Shown here: piece by piece, positions 51,478 to 63,620 of the stretch
Layout: each line of letters begins with the position of its first letter
Position numbering within the stretch: the stretch's first letter is position 1
Source of the DNA: Apostichopus japonicus
Taxonomy: Eukaryota; Echinodermata; Holothuroidea; Aspidochirotida; Stichopodidae
DNA length: 64,000 nt
Assembly: GCF_037975245.1 (NCBI RefSeq)
Contig: NC_092571.1
Span: 543,501-607,500, forward strand
Direction of reading: 5' to 3'
Translations under genes and position numbers: made by a program
The notes under the pieces: model-generated
What the model saw: only the letters and a program-made list of their open reading frames with translations
Told to the model about the DNA's origin: nothing
Databases searched by the model: none

Positions 51478-51611
51478 TCAATGATTAGCACCATTTTCAA
51501 AAGAACTCATGAAAATTTGTTTTCCTGTACGGTAAGACTCCTCACATGCAGAAGCAAGCCGACATACTTGTAGAGTCTCTTCTTTCTTGACAAGAATCTC
51601 CTTTTCGATAC
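51478..51611 (-). CDS. Dehydrogenase exon 7: C-terminus
   Basis: 134 nt reading GIEKEILVKKEETLQVCRLA SACEESYRTGKQIFMSSFEN GANH and TGA. LQVCRLASACEESYRTGK is the usual terminal helix. Confidence 0.87.
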
Positions 51612-54600
51612 CTAACAACAAAGATCAGACGAAATGAGTCTTTTAGAGAAGAAAAACATGAATGTTGGATAATGTAAAGTAAATCAAATATCAAATTATA
51701 GTTTACCGTATAGCAGTTAGGTTTCAATGCCTATACACATATTGTCAATACCTTTCTATTAGTTCTAATGGGAACAATATACTGCAGATACGTCACTGAT
51801 CACATGGTCAACACAGCTGCAATACAACGCTTACTGACTTACTTCTACGTGAGTACTTCGTCAAAACACGTGTGCAGTTTAATAGATAACACTGTCAAAG
51901 GATCTTAACATCTGAGTATGTTACGTTGACTCACATCTCGTAATAAGTAGAGTATACAATACTTTAATGATTCACTAAGCCTTCCATCGTAAGTAACAGA
52001 AAGCAGGCCGATTATGAAGTAGGCAACGAAACAAACCATAATGTGAAACTGAAAACCCTAAAGGGTTTAGGCCTATTACAGATAACCAGGAAAATGCTGC
52101 AGATCATTCGCATATCACGTCACTTACCTAATATGACATTTACAAAATGTTCAAGTTCCAATTCATATGCTTCTCTGTATCTCTGGGGAAAAGATGCCTC
52201 TATTGGGTTCTTACAAGCTCCTAAAACACCATGACAAACAACGGAAGTAGGAACCTTGTTTTGTTGTTCAAGCATACCATTAGAGCCGAAGATCTGGAGG
52301 TGATAATAATGAATGGCAAAGACAAGTTCATGTTACCATAATGCCAGCACTACACATCAGGGCGATTCTGGTTACTTGCCATAGGTAGGCAATAAACATA
52401 TGCAGTCATGTTTGGGTGTGTGTGTGCGTGCGTGTGTGTGTGTATGTTTGTATGTGACGCCCTAGTTTGTCAACACGATATCTCAAGATAGGTAACATCT
52501 GCAGTTCTTCCCTATAATAAGTGGCTTCCCTATAATAAGCACAAAAAATGTGAAATGTCATTTGGGGTCAGCAGAGAGCAAAATGTGAAAATCAAAAGAA
52601 CCTGAACATTAAAGGAGCTCATATATGCATAGTAGGATATACCTAATATGTAGTGTAAAGTTGTCTGACAATTTGGTGTAGGTCATAATTTATTTGAGTT
52701 CACCACTTTATTTGCTCTCATATTTTGCATGTGACTTCCCTATAATGAGTACAAGCAGGGGCGTATCCAGGGGGGGGGGCGCAACAGGCGCGCGCCCCCC
52801 CTATTGGCCGTCACCAGAAAAAAAAAGTTTAGCAAAAAAAAAAAAAAAAAAAAAAATTGATGACGACCTTTATGTGAGATGTCGGTGATCGCTCAACCCC
52901 CCCCCCCCCTCCCGTATGCTTTATTTTTTGTTTGCCAAAAAGAGGTTCTGGCGAAGTTCGGCGGCATAATAGTTTTAGAAACATAGATGGTAATTGTGTT
53001 TGTATTATCACTATAAACACTAAATGACATGCCAGCCATACTAAATTGTGCATTTTGTGTCCATATTTACTGGAAATGTTGCTTATTATTAAGGTCGAAA
53101 AATGGATCACATATGGCCATGGGCGGCGATCCTGGGTGGAGGGGGGATATATCCCCCCATGAAAATGGGTGGAGGGGGTGTAATGCACCATATCCCCCCC
53201 CCCCACCAAATGCCAGGGATAAGAATATTTTCATGCCTACATTTATGCATCTTCGTTAATGTACGGCTCTTTTTTAGCTTCATTTCTCGCCTACCATAAA
53301 CGCAGTGCGATCTTTTCAAATAAAGCGTCTTTATAAAGCAAAAATAGTTGACTGTAGGCTTCATTGGCCCTATAACAACAAAATGTATCATTGCGCCCAC
53401 GGTATTGATATAGTACATATATGCACCCTCATAGTATTCATATAGGCCCTATAGTAGGCCTACACACGTACATGTTCCCTCGAACAGCTGAGAATCTCAT
53501 GTAACCAGGGTAATGCTTAATACACGTTTCACCTGGATGCCCTAGCAATCGGTACCTAGGAATGTAACTATGTGTAATTGTGTATTGCATGTGTATAGGC
53601 CTATAATAGCCTGCATGAGGCCATTTTCTTCATCGAATAATATAACAGAGCTCTCGAACATTCTAACGTTGCGCCTGAAACAAGATTGACAAGGGCAATT
53701 TTCCCAAAATAACACCCGAAATTTAAAAAAAAAAGTATTTTGGATCCTGATTATGAGATATTTCGGACATGACATCCCTATTTTAAAGTTGGGTATATGC
53801 CGCTTGGAAACCTCGGGAAGTGCCGTTTCCGGCCATCTAGAGGGTTTGTTAATCCCAAAATGTTCTTGTACGCTTCGCGCCAACTCATGGTGGCGCTACG
53901 CTTAGATAGTCAACCAGATAAGGCTCTGATAGTCAACAAGGTCATATCCCCCCCCCCCCCCACTCGGAAGTACGGATCGCCGCCCATGCATATGACACCA
54001 TTTTGCATTTCAGCCCTTCTTTGAAAGCAAAAATTGTACACCTCTCCCCTTAGACCCATCCCCCAGGACGGCGATCATTCATGCCTGGCGCCCCCCTATT
54101 GGAAAATCCTGGATACGCCCCTGGTACAAGTACCTTATTATTTGGGTGGAGGTCAAAGGTCATTTGGGGACATCAAAGGTTACACTTTGTAAAGCCTTAG
54201 AAACACAAACCTTGTTCACATGATATCCCAATATGGTTTACATCTCATACACTATTCACTTGGCATGTGTCTTTCTATAGTGAATACCCTATTATTTTGG
54301 GTGATGGTCAAAGGTCATTTGGAGTCAGCAATACCAAATGGATCTCATCAGATTAAGAATAAGATAAATAGTTGAAAACTTGATACAACAAGTCACGTCT
54401 CCGAAAAAGAAGATAAAGTTGTCATAAACATTTTCGACAAAATTAGAAATTCGGAGATGAGATTTGGGGATGAAATTTCAATTTTCCAACGTGCCATTTG
54501 TGTCACCGTAACATGTAACAAAATGAACTTCTTCTGCGGAGTACACTTCCACACCACTCCGTAACGTTTAATAACTTCAGATGATCTTGCATTTTAGACC

Positions 54601-57600
54601 TCTCCGGACCAAGTGATTGACAAGACCAAAATAAGTATAAATATATCTAGACATGTTTGAACCAGTGTTGTCCCAATTAAATAAATAACTTATTCACAAA
54701 TTCTCCATCGATATATTTATCAGGTTTGGGACAGTCCATTCTTCTGTAAAGTAATTACCATATTCTTATGATGCAGGAATTTCTGAATCTGAACAATATC
54801 TGCATCTTTGAATCAGAGGCGTCGTCAGACAAAGTTAAAGTGCCCAACCCAGATGGTGGGGCACAGCAAATGAGAGTAACATTTGAGGGACTCAGAATGC
54901 CGAATATGCATGCAAGCTGGCATCAAATGAGAAGGCGAGGGTCCAGAGGCCCTCCGTAGTCTTTGTGGTTTTCATCGTGGAGGTAGATGTAAGTTAATTA
55001 TGGTCAGTAGAATAAAAGATTTGTATTCTTCCTGCTTCATCATTTTTGGTTATCGAAACTCATTTTATTTTATTTTGGGAGTGGAAGGGGGGGGGGGGGG
55101 TAGGAAGTGAGACGCATCTGAACTCACTTAACTTCTAGAACATATTGCACATTTTGTTGACCAGCTTTTTTCCTATTGAGGACGATTTGTCGGTTTCTTT
55201 GGCAAGGCCCTATATGCGGCTTTACGTTGTATCAATGGATAGAGAATGTGTGAGCAATATGAGAGTGAAAGACGAAAAATTCCAAAAAACACAGTAAAAT
55301 GTGGTCAAAATAAGGAACAGAGACAGCTTGAGCAATTTATGCTAATGCATTAGAATTTTTTCCTTTTATTAAATATATGTTTCTTCATTTTGCGGGATAT
55401 ACAGCCATACAGTCCGCTGATTGTGGGTGGGGAGGGGGGGGGGGCAAGGCCATACTGTTAGTGTATTAAAATGGAGCTGTACTCATACCGCTAACGAACG
55501 GGAATACGTTACTAGCACTTGATTAACAGCAGCTAATATTTACACATATGACGCGGTTACTCTGTGACAGTAAATAACAATTAATTTGATGTGTTGAAGT
55601 TAATAGTTTCACTGTTATCAGTGCCTATTTCTTGACCAACTTATGAATTATCATAGTATTATAATCATTCTGGATATTTGCTTCTTATATTCCGCCATCT
55701 TACCTCCATACGTTGATCATAACCGTAAACTGCATGTCTGCTGAGATCGATACTGGCTATGCAGCCACTTGGAAACTTCATGACAATAATAACTTGATCT
55801 ACGTCATTCAAGTCCGCAATTTCCTTGTGGAAGGCGTGAGCTTGGGTGAATACCGATACTGGGTATTCCCCGATGGTCCAACAAATGGCATCTATATCAT
55901 GAACACCACAGTCATGGAAGATGCCTCCTGAAAATAAAAATAACATAATTCGGTTGGACATATTTAAACACCGAGATGAAAACCAGACTTGTGGTGTGAG
56001 TACAAAGTGTCCAGCATAATGTTTCGTATACGATGTCCCGGGCACGGGTACCCGAGCACGGGTACCCGAGCACGGGTACTCGAGCACGGGTACTCGAGCA
56101 CGGGTACCCGGGCACGGGTACTCGAGCACGGGTACCACCCGAGCACGGGTACCCGAGCATGGGTACAAAGCCGGAAAGTATGAAGAACATGAGTTTTACT
56201 TTTGCTGAGTACGAATGAAAGCTTGAGTAAAGTCCAGGAGCACTTATACGGAAAATGTCCAACATGGGCGTTCGCTCCAAAAAAAAAACACGATTAACCG
56301 TCCAAAAATTAGCCGGTTAGCTGGTTTACAATAATAGCATTAACCAAGTAACCGTAAAATTTGCCCGTTTTTGTTTGGTGTCTGGGGCTGGGGGAATTGC
56401 AAAGGAGTGGTGCAGCAGCATAAATTGGACCTCTGTGGAATATATCTGAGAGTCCTATACAGGGTGCAGGAGACGAATCCCCAGAAAGCTGAGCATTTCG
56501 GAGATTTCTCGTTCTCTCAAAGCGACTTTAAAGCACGAAACATATGTCAGAGAGAGCAATTAAATGTCTCTGGAATGTGTTCCAAACCATTATGGGGATC
56601 TTGGGGACTTCAACTGTGAAAATTTTAACTTTTCAGATATTAAATATTCTCAGATTGTGATTTTAAAATACAATTCACAAAACAATTCAACTTTCACTGA
56701 AATGTATTGTGGAGGTGCAGGGACGAAGCCCCTTGAAGCTAAACCATTTGGGGTCTTTCTTGCTGTTTTTTTAATACTTTGATTTCCAGGGCCGGGCGGG
56801 CAACTGACGACCCACCCCCCCTCCCCGGCACCCCTAGCGGACGTCCATGTACTCCTGTAAGCTTCAAATTGTCACTATAACGTACATACTGTACATACTT
56901 TGATTGTTCCTGTTGATTACACGACTTCTCTTGTTCCAATCCTGACCACAAAACAATTTATGTGAATAACTCTTACACAGACTGAATACAATAACATTGA
57001 TTTAAGAGTCCACAAGGTACATTCAAGTCGCACATTTTAGGAACAAAGTACTGTGAGTTCCTACCTGATATTCTTAGATACTCTTTTGGTGGAAATGGCG
57101 CATCTCGACTGCATGTCTTTATGCACTGCAGTTCACCTATAGCACCTTCGGCTAAGCGCTGTCTCATCAAAGAAATACTTGGATCAAATCTCCTATTAGA
57201 AATATGTGCATAAAAATTATAAATCCGTTTAAACTGAAAAAGTCCCTTTTCCTATCAGTTATTCCCATTTGCCTGATCTGATTCGCATTTACCAGCTGTA
57301 GTAATGAGTACTGAGAAACGGGACTATGGTATACTGTATGCATGTATCTTCAGGGGCGTATCCAGGATTTTCCAATAGGGGGGGGGGGGGCGCCAGGCAT
57401 GAATGATCGCCGTCCTGGGGGATGGGTCTAAGGGGAGGGGTGTACAATTTTTGCTTTGAAAGAAGGGCTGAAATGCAAAATGGTGTCATATGCATGGGCG
57501 GCGATCCGTACTTCCGAGTGGGGGGGGGGGGATATGACCTTGTTGACTATCTAAGCGTAGCGCCACCATGGGTTGGCGCGAAGCGTACAAGAAAATTTTG

Positions 57601-60600
57601 GGATTAACAAACCCTCTAGATGGCCGGAAACGGCACTTCCCGAGGTTTCCAAGCGGCATATACCCAACTTTAAAATAGGGATGTCATGTCCGAAATATCT
57701 CATAATCAGGATCCAAAATACTTTTTTTTTTAATTTCGGGTGTTATTTTGGGAAAATTGCCCCTGTCAATCTTGTTTCAGGCGCAACGTTAGAATGTTCG
57801 AGAGCTCTGTTATATTATTCGATGAAGAAAATGGCCTCATGCAGGCTATTATAGGCCTATACACATGCAATACACAATTACACATAGTTACATTCCTAGG
57901 TACCGATTGCTAGGGCATCCAGGTGAAACGTGTATTAAGCATTACCCTGGTTACATGAGATTCTCAGCTGTTCGAGGGAACATGTAGTGTGTAGGCCTAC
58001 TATAGGGCCTATATGAATACTATGAGGATGCATATATGTACTATATCAATACCGTGGGCGCAATAATACATTTTGTTGTTATAGGGCCAATGAAGCCTAC
58101 AGTCAACTATTTTTGCTTTATAAAGACGCTTTATTTGAAAAGATCGCACTGCGTTTATGGTAGGCGAGAAATGAAGCTAAAAAAGAGCCGTACATTAACG
58201 AAGATGCATAAATGTAGGCATGAAAATATTCTTATCCCTGGCATTTGGTGGGGGGGGGGGGATATGGTGCATTACATCCCCTCCACCCATTTTCATGGGG
58301 GGATATATCCCCCCTCCACCCAGGATCGCCGCCCATGGCCATATGTGATCCATTTTTCGACCTTAATAATAAGCAACATTTCCAGTAAATATGGACACAA
58401 AATGCACAATTTAGTATGGCTGGCATGTCATTTAGTGTTTATAGTGATAATACAAACACAATTACCATCTATGTTTCTAAAACTATTATGCCGCCGAACT
58501 TCGCCAGAACCTTTGTTTGGCAAACAAAAAATAAAGCATACGGGAGGGGGGGGGGGTGAGCGATCACCGACATCTCACATAAAGGTCGTCATCAATTTTT
58601 TTTTTTTTTTGCTAAACTTTTTTTTTTTTGGTGACGGCTAATAGGGGGGGCGCGCGCCTGTTGCGCCCCCCCCTGGATACGCCCCTGTATCTTTGAGCTA
58701 TATCCATTGTACTGGTGGTTGATTACCACTATACTAACGATGGGATAATCGTTTTGTTTACATTTAATATGTAAGATGAATTTCAGGAACCTGCAACCAA
58801 TATTGCGGCGTCTAATTTATGGTTTGAGCATAAATTGAACAAATCCCGTGCACGATCGCAGGCAACAAACTTTAAGCCTTTATTCTGTCCTGAATTGTTT
58901 ATTACCGTACTTTTCCGGGTTTTTTTCTGGCACAAACATTTCCTCCCCACCCTCATTTGTTGTTCTATTTGCATCTGTTTTTACTGAGATTCTTTTCATT
59001 TCCAGTTGCTATCTTTGTGGATGATTCATGTATTAATTGAGGCCAAGTCTGCCAATTCCAATCATACAGACGACTCATGCTGTGACGGCATAAGTAGGAA
59101 GTGAACAAAAAGCTCCTCCCCAAATATCATCAGAAAACTCTATGACCCCCTCCCCCCCCCCCCCCCTCCCCCTCATATGAACCCTCTATAGAAATATCCA
59201 ACATATTCACCAAAGAAGACGTCAAGATTATTGTTTACAAATAATGTCGTAATTTACCTGTTGAAAGCACATAGAAGAGGTTGGCCATATTTTTCAGCAT
59301 CGGCGTAACACGCTGCAACGTTTTCTTTAGTACCAGCGATCGGTTTCTCACAGAAGACCGCTTTGTCTGTTAAAAACATCAGAACATAAAACTATATTCG
59401 TTAACAGAAATTAACTTCGGTGTTTTCATTTGGTATTTTCGATTATAATAAAGTTAGACACATCTTGTCACTGCAGTATCAACTCACCCACCGCTATCCT
59501 TCTCGGCTGATGTAGTATAGTTGTACAAAGATAAATTTAAGTCAGTCGATATCTGTAACTTGGACTGAATATTGCGACAACAGAAAACACGAAAGAATCC
59601 TTTTCTAGGAACTTGCGCAGTGTGTGTTTTGTTGAACGTTTTCGCGATTATGGTCTGCAAACGTAAATATAATGAACAGTCTAATAAATCTGTTCACATA
59701 ATTTTCCTTCTCGATCGTTCGTCCAAGTTACAAGTGGATGAATATCTAAGATCGTGAATAGTGTACATTGCATAACTTCCGTATAGGTGCATTTGTAACA
59801 AAATTATAGTAAAACTATATGAATATGCAAAAACAGATGGCAAAGGACATTACAAACGTACAAAAGTTACAACCTTGTTCGGAATACGTAATCATACATG
59901 AATATGCAAAATTCTTCAGAAAGTAGTTTGCTGTGGATGTGCCTAATGTAACGGCCTCTGGCCAACTATGATTTGTGAAGGGTCTCTTAAGTATTAAAGA
60001 ACCATCCACTTCTTAGCTTACTCAGAAAGTTATCTTTGACCTCGGTCAGTGACTTAAGGTATGTTACATTGTCTAAAGGCATCTCGCCACCTGAATGAAG
60101 TGTGTCCAATCTCACCTGACTTTAGGCCTCGCCTGACAAGATTTTCATGTAAGTCCGTAGGGGTGCAAATAACGATACCGTCAACGCTGCAACAAAAAAT
60201 GAAATAAAGAAGTTAATTTTGAAGAATCTACAATTTCTGTATATTTTTTATCGGGACATAAGTAAAATTAACGATTTATTGTGACGTTAAGAAAGAACAT
60301 GGACGGCTACGGTTAGGAAGGAATAAACTCAAAATGTTGGCAAAGCTAAGCATTGCCATAGCCTAGATGCGAACGATCTTCTCAAATTACGGTTGAAACC
60401 GCAATAGAAGTTAATTGATTAGGTCGAAGAGATGCGGGAAATATGAAGGGTTCCTCCATCCTTGAGTTTATAATAAACACTGACTGCAGGATCCGTTTGT
60501 ATGGGATTACGAAAACTTGTTAAGACAACCTCACCCGATGCAGAACATCAATTGCTTATATGAGGCTCACACAGTTGAAATGTTTGGTTTCACAATATAT

Positions 60601-61112
60601 TCTACAACATCCGTTTTTTCATCCATGAGTGATACCCTGAAAAACAATTACTAAGATCTTGAACGATCAGAATAGTTCTTTGCACCCCTTGTTAAATGAC
60701 TGACTGTGGATTAGAAATAAACACAAGATTACATGCTGAAAATGATCGCTACCTGATATGACACATCTTTTGTTCCATTACTGTTATGATAACCGCACAA
60801 TATTTCCGGCTGCAAGCAACAAATAGTGTCTCCATTTCTGTATCCATATATAACTAGCTGCGCATAGGATGTCATGGTACAGAAATCTTACTTTGAGTCA
60901 TTAAAAACTTGATCTGCATCTTTTGAACTTATGACCTTGACGTCATCATTAACCATGTACTCCCTGGCAACTGCTTGCCCATGTTGCAGGTTCTCTTCCA
61001 CAATGTATCTTAGATGAGCCTTTCGCAAACTAAGGATGTTTGCAAGATGGATCCGTCCAGCTCTACCGAGACCAAAGATGGCAAGACCAGCCTTTCTCCT
61101 TTCTGACGTCAT
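51478..61112 (-). CDS. Gfo/Idh/MocA-family oxidoreductase, inositol 2-dehydrogenase-like
   Basis: Seven minus-strand exons (61112-60892, 60186-60116, 59366-59258, 57189-57065, 55927-55704, 52293-52128, 51611-51478) join in phase. They total 1050 nt, giving an intact 349-aa protein, the usual length for the family. The N-terminus carries the Rossmann fingerprint AIFGLGRAGRIHL for NAD(P). CTPTDLH and CEKPIAG follow; the Lys of EKP is the conserved catalytic residue. GGIFHDCGVHDID supplies the Asp and His of the active site, and RHAVYGYDQRMEIFGSNGML is the typical C-terminal sheet segment. The closest functional type is myo-inositol 2-dehydrogenase (bacterial IolG/YrbE-like). The substrate in this animal is inferred, not shown. 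No signal peptide, so probably cytosolic. Introns 3 and 5 contain an inverted pair of hAT-like elements. Confidence 0.88.
52128..52293 (-). CDS. Dehydrogenase exon 6
   Basis: 166 nt reading IFGSNGMLEQQNKVPTSVVC ... FPQRYREAYELELEHFVNVI L. E.FG..G and F..RY..AY..E...F are conserved late motifs. In phase with neighbours. Confidence 0.87.
52440..52755. repeat. Copy of the 35.7-kb dispersed repeat, interrupted
   Basis: GTCAACACGATATCTCAAGA and ATGTCATTTGGGGTCAGCAG match the repeat at 35.7-36.5 kb. The copy resumes at 54124 after the hAT-like insertion. Confidence 0.65.
52756..54123. mobile_element. hAT-like nonautonomous element, copy 1 (~1.37 kb)
   Basis: Termini CAGGGGCGTATCCAGG and inverted CAGGGGCGTATCCAGG. 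Flanked by GTACAAG at 52749-52755 and 54124-54130, so inserted into a dispersed repeat within intron 5 of the dehydrogenase. No transposase. It holds one hairpin-module copy (53795-53910) and G/C homopolymers inside both ends. Nearly identical, in opposite orientation, to 57351-58687. Confidence 0.88.
54124..54340. repeat. Dispersed repeat remainder with DR1-like sites
   Basis: AGGTCAAAGGTCA at 54150-54162 and TGGTCAAAGGTCA at 54305-54317. Confidence 0.7.
55704..55927 (-). CDS. Dehydrogenase exon 5: catalytic D/H
   Basis: 224 nt from acceptor TTATTTTCAG to donor GTAAGATG. Contains GGIFHDCGVHDIDAICWTIG with the active-site Asp and His, and FPSGCIASIDLSRHAVYGYD at its end. Confidence 0.9.
56038..56166. 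repeat. 14-bp minisatellite (GCACGGGTACCCGA)
   Basis: About nine units with ACTCGAGC/ACCCGAGC variants, rich in GGTACC-type palindromes, lying ~110 bp upstream of dehydrogenase exon 5. Confidence 0.92.
57065..57189 (-). CDS. Dehydrogenase exon 4
   Basis: 125 nt reading FDPSISLMRQRLAEGAIGEL QCIKTCSRDAPFPPKEYLRI S. RF.P....R..L..G.IGE is the standard start of the second domain. Flanked on its 5' side by an intron holding one hAT-like copy. Confidence 0.87.
57351..58687. mobile_element. hAT-like nonautonomous element, copy 2 (~1.34 kb), inverted
   Basis: Same termini as copy 1. Flanked by GTATCTT at 57344-57350 and 58687-58693 (sharing the terminal G). In intron 3 of the dehydrogenase. Carries a hairpin-module copy at 57545-57645. 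The 201-codon open frame inside (58036-58641) matches no transposase I know and is probably chance. Confidence 0.88.
59258..59366 (-). CDS. Dehydrogenase exon 3: EKP motif
   Basis: 109 nt reading DKAVFCEKPIAGTKENVAAC YADAEKYGQPLLCAFNR. The EKP lysine is the family's catalytic/cofactor-contacting residue. Confidence 0.88.
60116..60186 (-). CDS. Dehydrogenase exon 2
   Basis: 71 nt reading VDGIVICTPTDLHENLVRRG LKS. CTPT..H is conserved after the fourth Rossmann strand. Acceptor GTTGCAG, donor GTGAGATT. Confidence 0.85.
60892..61112 (-). CDS. Dehydrogenase exon 1: start and NAD-binding fold
   Basis: It starts MTSERRKAGLAIFGLGRAGR, with GxGxxG-type GLGRAG at residues 14-19. It runs to NDS plus two bases at donor GTAAGATT. 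The ATG is chosen because it precedes the Rossmann strand by the usual ~8 residues. Confidence 0.88.
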
Positions 61113-63430
61113 TTTGCTACGAAGGCAAAGGAAGACGCTGTCATTTGGTACAATGTATCATCTTAAACTTTAAACGGTCAAGAATAGAAATGAATACAGG
61201 TGCTAGCCTACTGAAAGATCTACATCAATTCTAACATTCTAATAGTTAGGCCTATACTTTAAATTAATAATGTTTGAACCTTGGCTCATTTTCGCGTGCT
61301 GGTTTTTTTCAATATTTATTTGGATAACTTTGGAAGATATCGGGAGAGGTAGATGTAGTGTGACAATATTTTGGGAACGTTTTCAAATCCAAGCCATTCT
61401 CAGTTGTTGGAACTGTAACACATATATGACTGTCTGCTGTATATACAGTGTTCACTGAAATAAGTGTTTTCTTACAGCGGCAATCGATATTGAACTGGGG
61501 ATAGGCCCAAATCTTAATATGATGAAGATAGTAAGTTGTGCGAAAGATCTATCCAGAAAATGAGACTTGAGATTATAATTTCAGCATTACTCTGTACGGT
61601 ACAATGCATGTGTGACAGCGACGATATACGTTCACACATGTTGTGTATAGTACAACATTACTATAGCAAGTCACCCCAACTATAACAGCAGTCATACAAC
61701 TTACCTAATTCAGTAATAAGTCGAGTCACTGATCGACATCCATGGAGCAAGACAGTCACTTCAGTCTGGTGAAGCCTGTTCTAACTCGAGTGTTCCAACA
61801 CACGTATTTCCACTGCGGGGTGGCAATAGGTACACTTCTCTTAACGTACGTTCGATAAAACGAGATTGTTTATCAATGTGTCGTAATATTACGAACTAGG
61901 TCCAAAGTACCTGATTAAATAGATTGAGCTTCTGACTCTTCTGTTCAGACTGTGAGTTCGTTGAAAGGTCAAAATGCCGGATATCTCTCCGAGAAAGGAA
62001 AACATAACTACATAACTATGGAAACAAGAGCAGCGACGCTGCACAAGCTCAGCTAAGCTTCTATTTGAGAATTGTTTTGATTGGTAATATATGAGCAGTT
62101 TGTGCGAAAAAATAAGAGTGACATAGACGGGATAACGGTCTCATTCCCATCCTCCCGTCTCCTTTTTTCCTTGCCTTATACTCCTTCTTAGCAGACTGAC
62201 ATAGTTTGTTACACTTGTTAAAAAGTTGTACTCCTTCAAAGTGGAAATACTGTTACGAACTTAGTTTATTCAATATATCGTTGTACTTATTACTAGGGAC
62301 AAACCCAATAAACAAATATTTACTTATAAAGTATGATCGCATATGTGGAAACGTAACTTACACAAACCACTGACGAAAGTTCAGCCAAATCAAATGAAAA
62401 ATGACGAAATGGCAGTCAATCAAACCCGGTGGCAAAAAGTGACAGAATTTCGGCAGAATTATACGTTCGCTCTAGCTCAGTTGAAAGCTTTCAGCGAGCC
62501 AAGAACCACCCTAACTTCTTCTTTTTTTCATGTGTGATCACTGCATAACACGTCAGGAAGTCAATGATCACTCTTTCCATTCAAATTTATTTCAACCAAT
62601 TATGTTCAAATAATTTACAGTGCTATGTTCATCTAATAGACTTCAAGTAAAACATGATCTGGTTGAGGGGAATTCCACAGGGAAGCTACTAAAGGTTTGT
62701 GGGATATGAATCCCCTTTACTGTTACTGGTATCGAACAAAATGGATGCTTTGTCAAATGACAAAGAACCTGATAAAGCTTAACACACATGCACGTCTTTG
62801 ATAATAGTAATAATATTCCTGAAATCCCAGCAACCAACAAAACGGTATACCACCAGTGAGATTAGTTCTGATGAATTCCCTCAACAATCTGCTAATCCAC
62901 AGGCGTCTAACTGTTGATTCAAACCAGATAAAGGCCTTGCAATAAAGAATTCACTGTGTGAAGACAAATAAGTACTGATTGTGACCGATTCGTTTTATGA
63001 TGCCAAAACTTTTTAAAAAATCCTGAGTGAAGGACTATAGAAATCTTAAAGTCAACAGGTTCTCAGTTTTCCTGATAAACAATCCAAAGATGCAATGACA
63101 AATTATTTTACTGGTAAACAAAGCGTCTATGAGTCTAATGATAAAACGCCTGCAATAAACATCTTTGGATTCTCCTCAGATTTCAACACGACTCTCTATT
63201 CAATCATGAATATTGTGTAATCAAAATCACGACGTCGAAGCAATTGTTGAGAAAAACATTGTCATTTAATCGTTTTGTACATCAAACCGACTAAAAAAAC
63301 CGGCCATTTTCCATTTTCCTGGTTTATCTGTCAGTAATGAAATTTGAGAACCTATCCACATCCTACATTGTCTACGACCGATTTGTTTTGTTTAACGATG
63401 TAACATTTGTCAACAATTTCGGTCAATGCC
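61113..63430. other. Region upstream of the dehydrogenase, unassigned
   Basis: The proximal part should hold the dehydrogenase promoter and 5' UTR, but no element is certain. No coding signal was recognised in the rest. Confidence 0.3.
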
Positions 63431-63439
63431 CGACACCAT

Positions 63440-63620
63440 CCGACCCGTCATATCATGTGCTTATTGCAGCAGATCTCATAAAGCCGTTAAGTGTGCAAGG
63501 ACCGATGTAGTATTAACTGTGAAAGAGCGAATTACCTAAACTGCGATTCCCGCACAGCTTATTCATTTACCTGTAAGAAGTACCACCCAGTTAGGACATT
63601 TTTTCTATACCGTAGTGTCA
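63440..63620 (+). mobile_element. Possible gag zinc-knuckle relic (BEL/Pao-like)
   Basis: The plus strand reads SCAYCSRSHKAVKCARTDVV LTVKERI, with a C-X2-C-X3-H-X4-C knuckle like that before the CCHC boxes of BEL/Pao gag. A shifted frame then gives NYLNCDSRTAYSFTCKKYH. Degenerate and frameshifted. Confidence 0.3.

Noticed and set aside
55964-56218. Overlapping open frames with RVPV.GYPC / TRARVPEHGY repeats
   Set aside because: They arise from the 14-bp minisatellite in the dehydrogenase intron.
58036-58641. 201-codon open frame inside the hAT-like copy
   Set aside because: It has no transposase motifs, is rich in glycine/proline from homopolymers, and is disrupted in the other copy (52829-53418). 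Probably chance.
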